Below are positions 4,711-5,932 of a stretch of DNA of 5,932 bases, one piece after another. This DNA is from Prevotellaceae bacterium (GTDB lineage Bacteria > Bacteroidota > Bacteroidia > Bacteroidales > Bacteroidaceae), in the NCBI GenBank assembly GCA_021204545.1, contig JAJPZF010000149.1, forward strand, positions 1 through 5,932. Direction: 5' to 3'. Under the pieces are notes generated by a model that saw only the letters and a program-made list of their open reading frames with translations, searched no databases and had not been told where the DNA came from. Numbering within the stretch: the stretch's first letter is position 1; the number at the start of each line of letters is the position of its first letter. Both the position numbers and the translations under genes were made by a program.

Positions 4711-5790
4711 ATGAGAAAGCTTCTACTTACAGCAGCCTGCCTTTGCGCGGCATCACTCTCCTTTGCCACCGACTACACCGACAGCCTTGTGGTGACCGTC
4801 GACGGCAACGCCAGCGAGCCCTTGCAGACTACCGTCACCGTCGACAAGCAAGACGACGGCACCATCAACTTCAAGCTCAGCAACTTCATCCTCTCCATGT
4901 ATGATGAGGACGAAGGCGACTATGAGGAGCTGCCCGTGGGCAACATCGAGCTGAGCGGCATCGAGCTGACCGAGGAGACGGGCTACGAGACCTTCACCTT
5001 CAACGGCACAACACAGGTGACAGAGGGCGACCTTGAGGGAGTTGACAGCTGGTTCGGCCCGCTCCTTGGCGACGTGCCACTGGCGCTGACGGGCAAGATG
5101 ACTGACAACCAGCTTTACCTCACCATAAGCATCACTATGGCCGTGATGGGCGAGCAGCAGACGATAGACGTCGCCTTCGGCAGCGACTTCGAGGTGACTG
5201 TAGAGCAGCCCGACGAGGAGGGAACCGACGAGGAAGAGACTGACGAGCCTTCGGCAGAGCCAGAGAATATCACTGTTGACTACACCGAGAAGCTCGTCTA
5301 CACCGTGGCAGGGGAAAGCTCCTTGGAGATTGACGCCACTGTGACCGTCGAGACACGTGAGGACGGGAACATCAACGTCGTGCTTAACAACTTCGTCATG
5401 GGCGAGCTGGGGATAGGCAACATCAGGGTGGACAGCCTCCACGTGGAGACAGTAGACTCACTCAGCTCCTTCAGCTACAAAGGGAACATCACCATCACCG
5501 CCGGCGACCGCGACGACATCTCCCTCTGGATGGGACCGCAGATGGGTGAGCTTCCCGTCGAGATGACAGGCATGATGACCGAGAGAGAGCTGTACCTTGT
5601 CATGGACATCGACCTTGGCGCGCTTGGCACGGTCAACGTGGTGTTCGGCAAGGAGACCACGCTGGGCATCACCTCCGTCAGCACCAGCACAGTGGCGACT
5701 GGCACGTACGACCTCAGCGGCCGCCGTGTGCAGAAGGCCGTCAAGCCGGGCATATACATCGTGGACGGCAAGAAGGTGACGCTCAAGTAG
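4711..5790 (+). CDS. Secreted protein with two calycin-like domains and a T9SS-like C-terminal tail
   Basis: The product is 359 residues with a signal peptide cleaved near residues 19-20 (LLLTAACLCAASLSFA). It has two homologous lipocalin-like domains, at about 21-158 and 186-314. They share DYT..L..TV, a TVTV...DG.IN strand, a NF segment, (V/I)GNI, SWFGPLLGDVPLALTGKM versus LWMGPQMGELPVEMTGMM, and a final strand V.VAFG versus VNVVFG. An acidic linker (EEGTDEEETDEP region) separates them. The tail from about 319 holds TYDLSGRRV...PGIYIVDGKKV, resembling the short type IX secretion sorting domains found in many Prevotella proteins, so the product may be secreted or attached at the surface. The calycin-like fold suggests binding of a small hydrophobic or sugar-like ligand, but none is known. 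It lies 30 bases after the beta-barrel gene with no terminator between and an AT-rich start region (AAATACAATCATT). A strong hairpin follows it. Confidence 0.85.
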   Translation: MRKLLLTAACLCAASLSFATDYTDSLVVTVDGNASEPLQTTVTVDKQDDGTINFKLSNFILSMYDEDEGDYEELPVGNIELSGIELTEETGYETFTFNGTTQVTEGDLEGVDSWFGPLLGDVPLALTGKMTDNQLYLTISITMAVMGEQQTIDVAFGSDFEVTVEQPDEEGTDEEETDEPSAEPENITVDYTEKLVYTVAGESSLEIDATVTVETREDGNINVVLNNFVMGELGIGNIRVDSLHVETVDSLSSFSYKGNITITAGDRDDISLWMGPQMGELPVEMTGMMTERELYLVMDIDLGALGTVNVVFGKETTLGITSVSTSTVATGTYDLSGRRVQKAVKPGIYIVDGKKVTLK

Positions 5791-5824
5791 CGGCCGCCCC
5801 AGAGGCATACCATACAATATATAT

Positions 5825-5858
5825 AAGGAAGCCGGCTCCCCCAAGGGCCGGCTTCCTT
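5825..5858. terminator. Rho-independent terminator-like hairpin after the calycin-like gene
   Basis: The arms AAGGAAGCCGGC (5825-5836) and GCCGGCTTCCTT (5847-5858) form a perfect 12-bp stem with a 10-base loop. The U-rich side is short (CTTCCTTGT), so it is less than ideal as an intrinsic terminator, but the stem is very stable and starts 35 bases after the stop codon at 5790. It probably ends the three-gene plus-strand unit. Because the stem starts with AAGGAA it could also act on transcription from the right. Confidence 0.8.
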
Positions 5859-5893
5859 GTCGCTACCCGTGAGGCTTCGCGAAAGAGGTCTAC

Positions 5894-5913
5894 ACCCCTT
5901 CGGTTAAAGGGGT
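5894..5913. terminator. Second hairpin ACCCCTT / AAGGGGT near the right edge
   Basis: This is a 7-bp perfect stem (5894-5900 with 5907-5913) around a 6-base loop, CGGTTA. It sits 35 bases beyond the strong hairpin and is followed by ATTACCTGTTTG. It might be a back-up terminator, a terminator for a convergent gene beyond the right edge, or the end of a repeated element. No U tract is evident. Confidence 0.4.
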
Positions 5914-5932
5914 ATTACCTGTTTGCCCAAAG

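Noticed and set aside
2490..5908. Terminal inverted repeats of a mobile element enclosing the three-gene operon
   Set aside because: The shared 10-mers are in the wrong relative order for one pair of inverted ends, and no transposase, integrase or target duplication is visible.

Overview
The window looks like chromosomal DNA of a GC-rich Bacteroidota, most likely a Prevotella-like Bacteroidales. Four things point there: a Bacteroidetes-type FtsL-like protein lying between rsmH and a class B penicillin-binding protein; a Bacteroidales-type PCMD lipoprotein; a short C-terminal tail resembling type IX secretion sorting domains in the last gene; and a TAnnTTTG promoter element with mostly AT-rich rather than Shine-Dalgarno start regions. 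The genus is an inference from protein style.

Left half, minus strand (about 1-2174): the start of a division and cell-wall (dcw) operon, read right to left as rsmH (16S rRNA m4C1402 methyltransferase), ftsL-like, then the first 227 codons of ftsI/pbp, which runs off the left edge. Both junctions are 4-base ATGA overlaps, so the three genes are probably translationally coupled. mraZ, which usually heads this operon, is not next to rsmH. The FtsL-like protein has a long, strikingly acidic cytoplasmic N-terminus.

Middle (2175-2620): a 446-base divergent intergenic region with unusual repeat structure. It holds a probable rsmH promoter, an 11-bp tandem repeat, an 8-bp inverted repeat, and a 23-bp tandem repeat built from small palindromes. 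The 23-bp period makes a chain of ATGA-coupled mini-ORFs leading into a 44-codon ORF that ends six bases before the lipoprotein start.

Right half, plus strand (2621-5790): three envelope genes in one likely transcription unit: a PCMD-domain lipoprotein, a small outer-membrane beta-barrel protein that overlaps it by ATGA, and, 30 bases later, a two-domain calycin-like secreted protein with a T9SS-like tail. A strong GC-rich hairpin (5825-5858) ends the unit and a second hairpin follows. The three proteins probably work together at the cell surface. Carbohydrate handling is suggested only by the PCMD family name; the substrate and mechanism are unknown.

No rRNA, tRNA, CRISPR, insertion sequence or phage gene was found. 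The genes themselves belong to known families. The least explained part is the repeat-rich divergent intergenic region.
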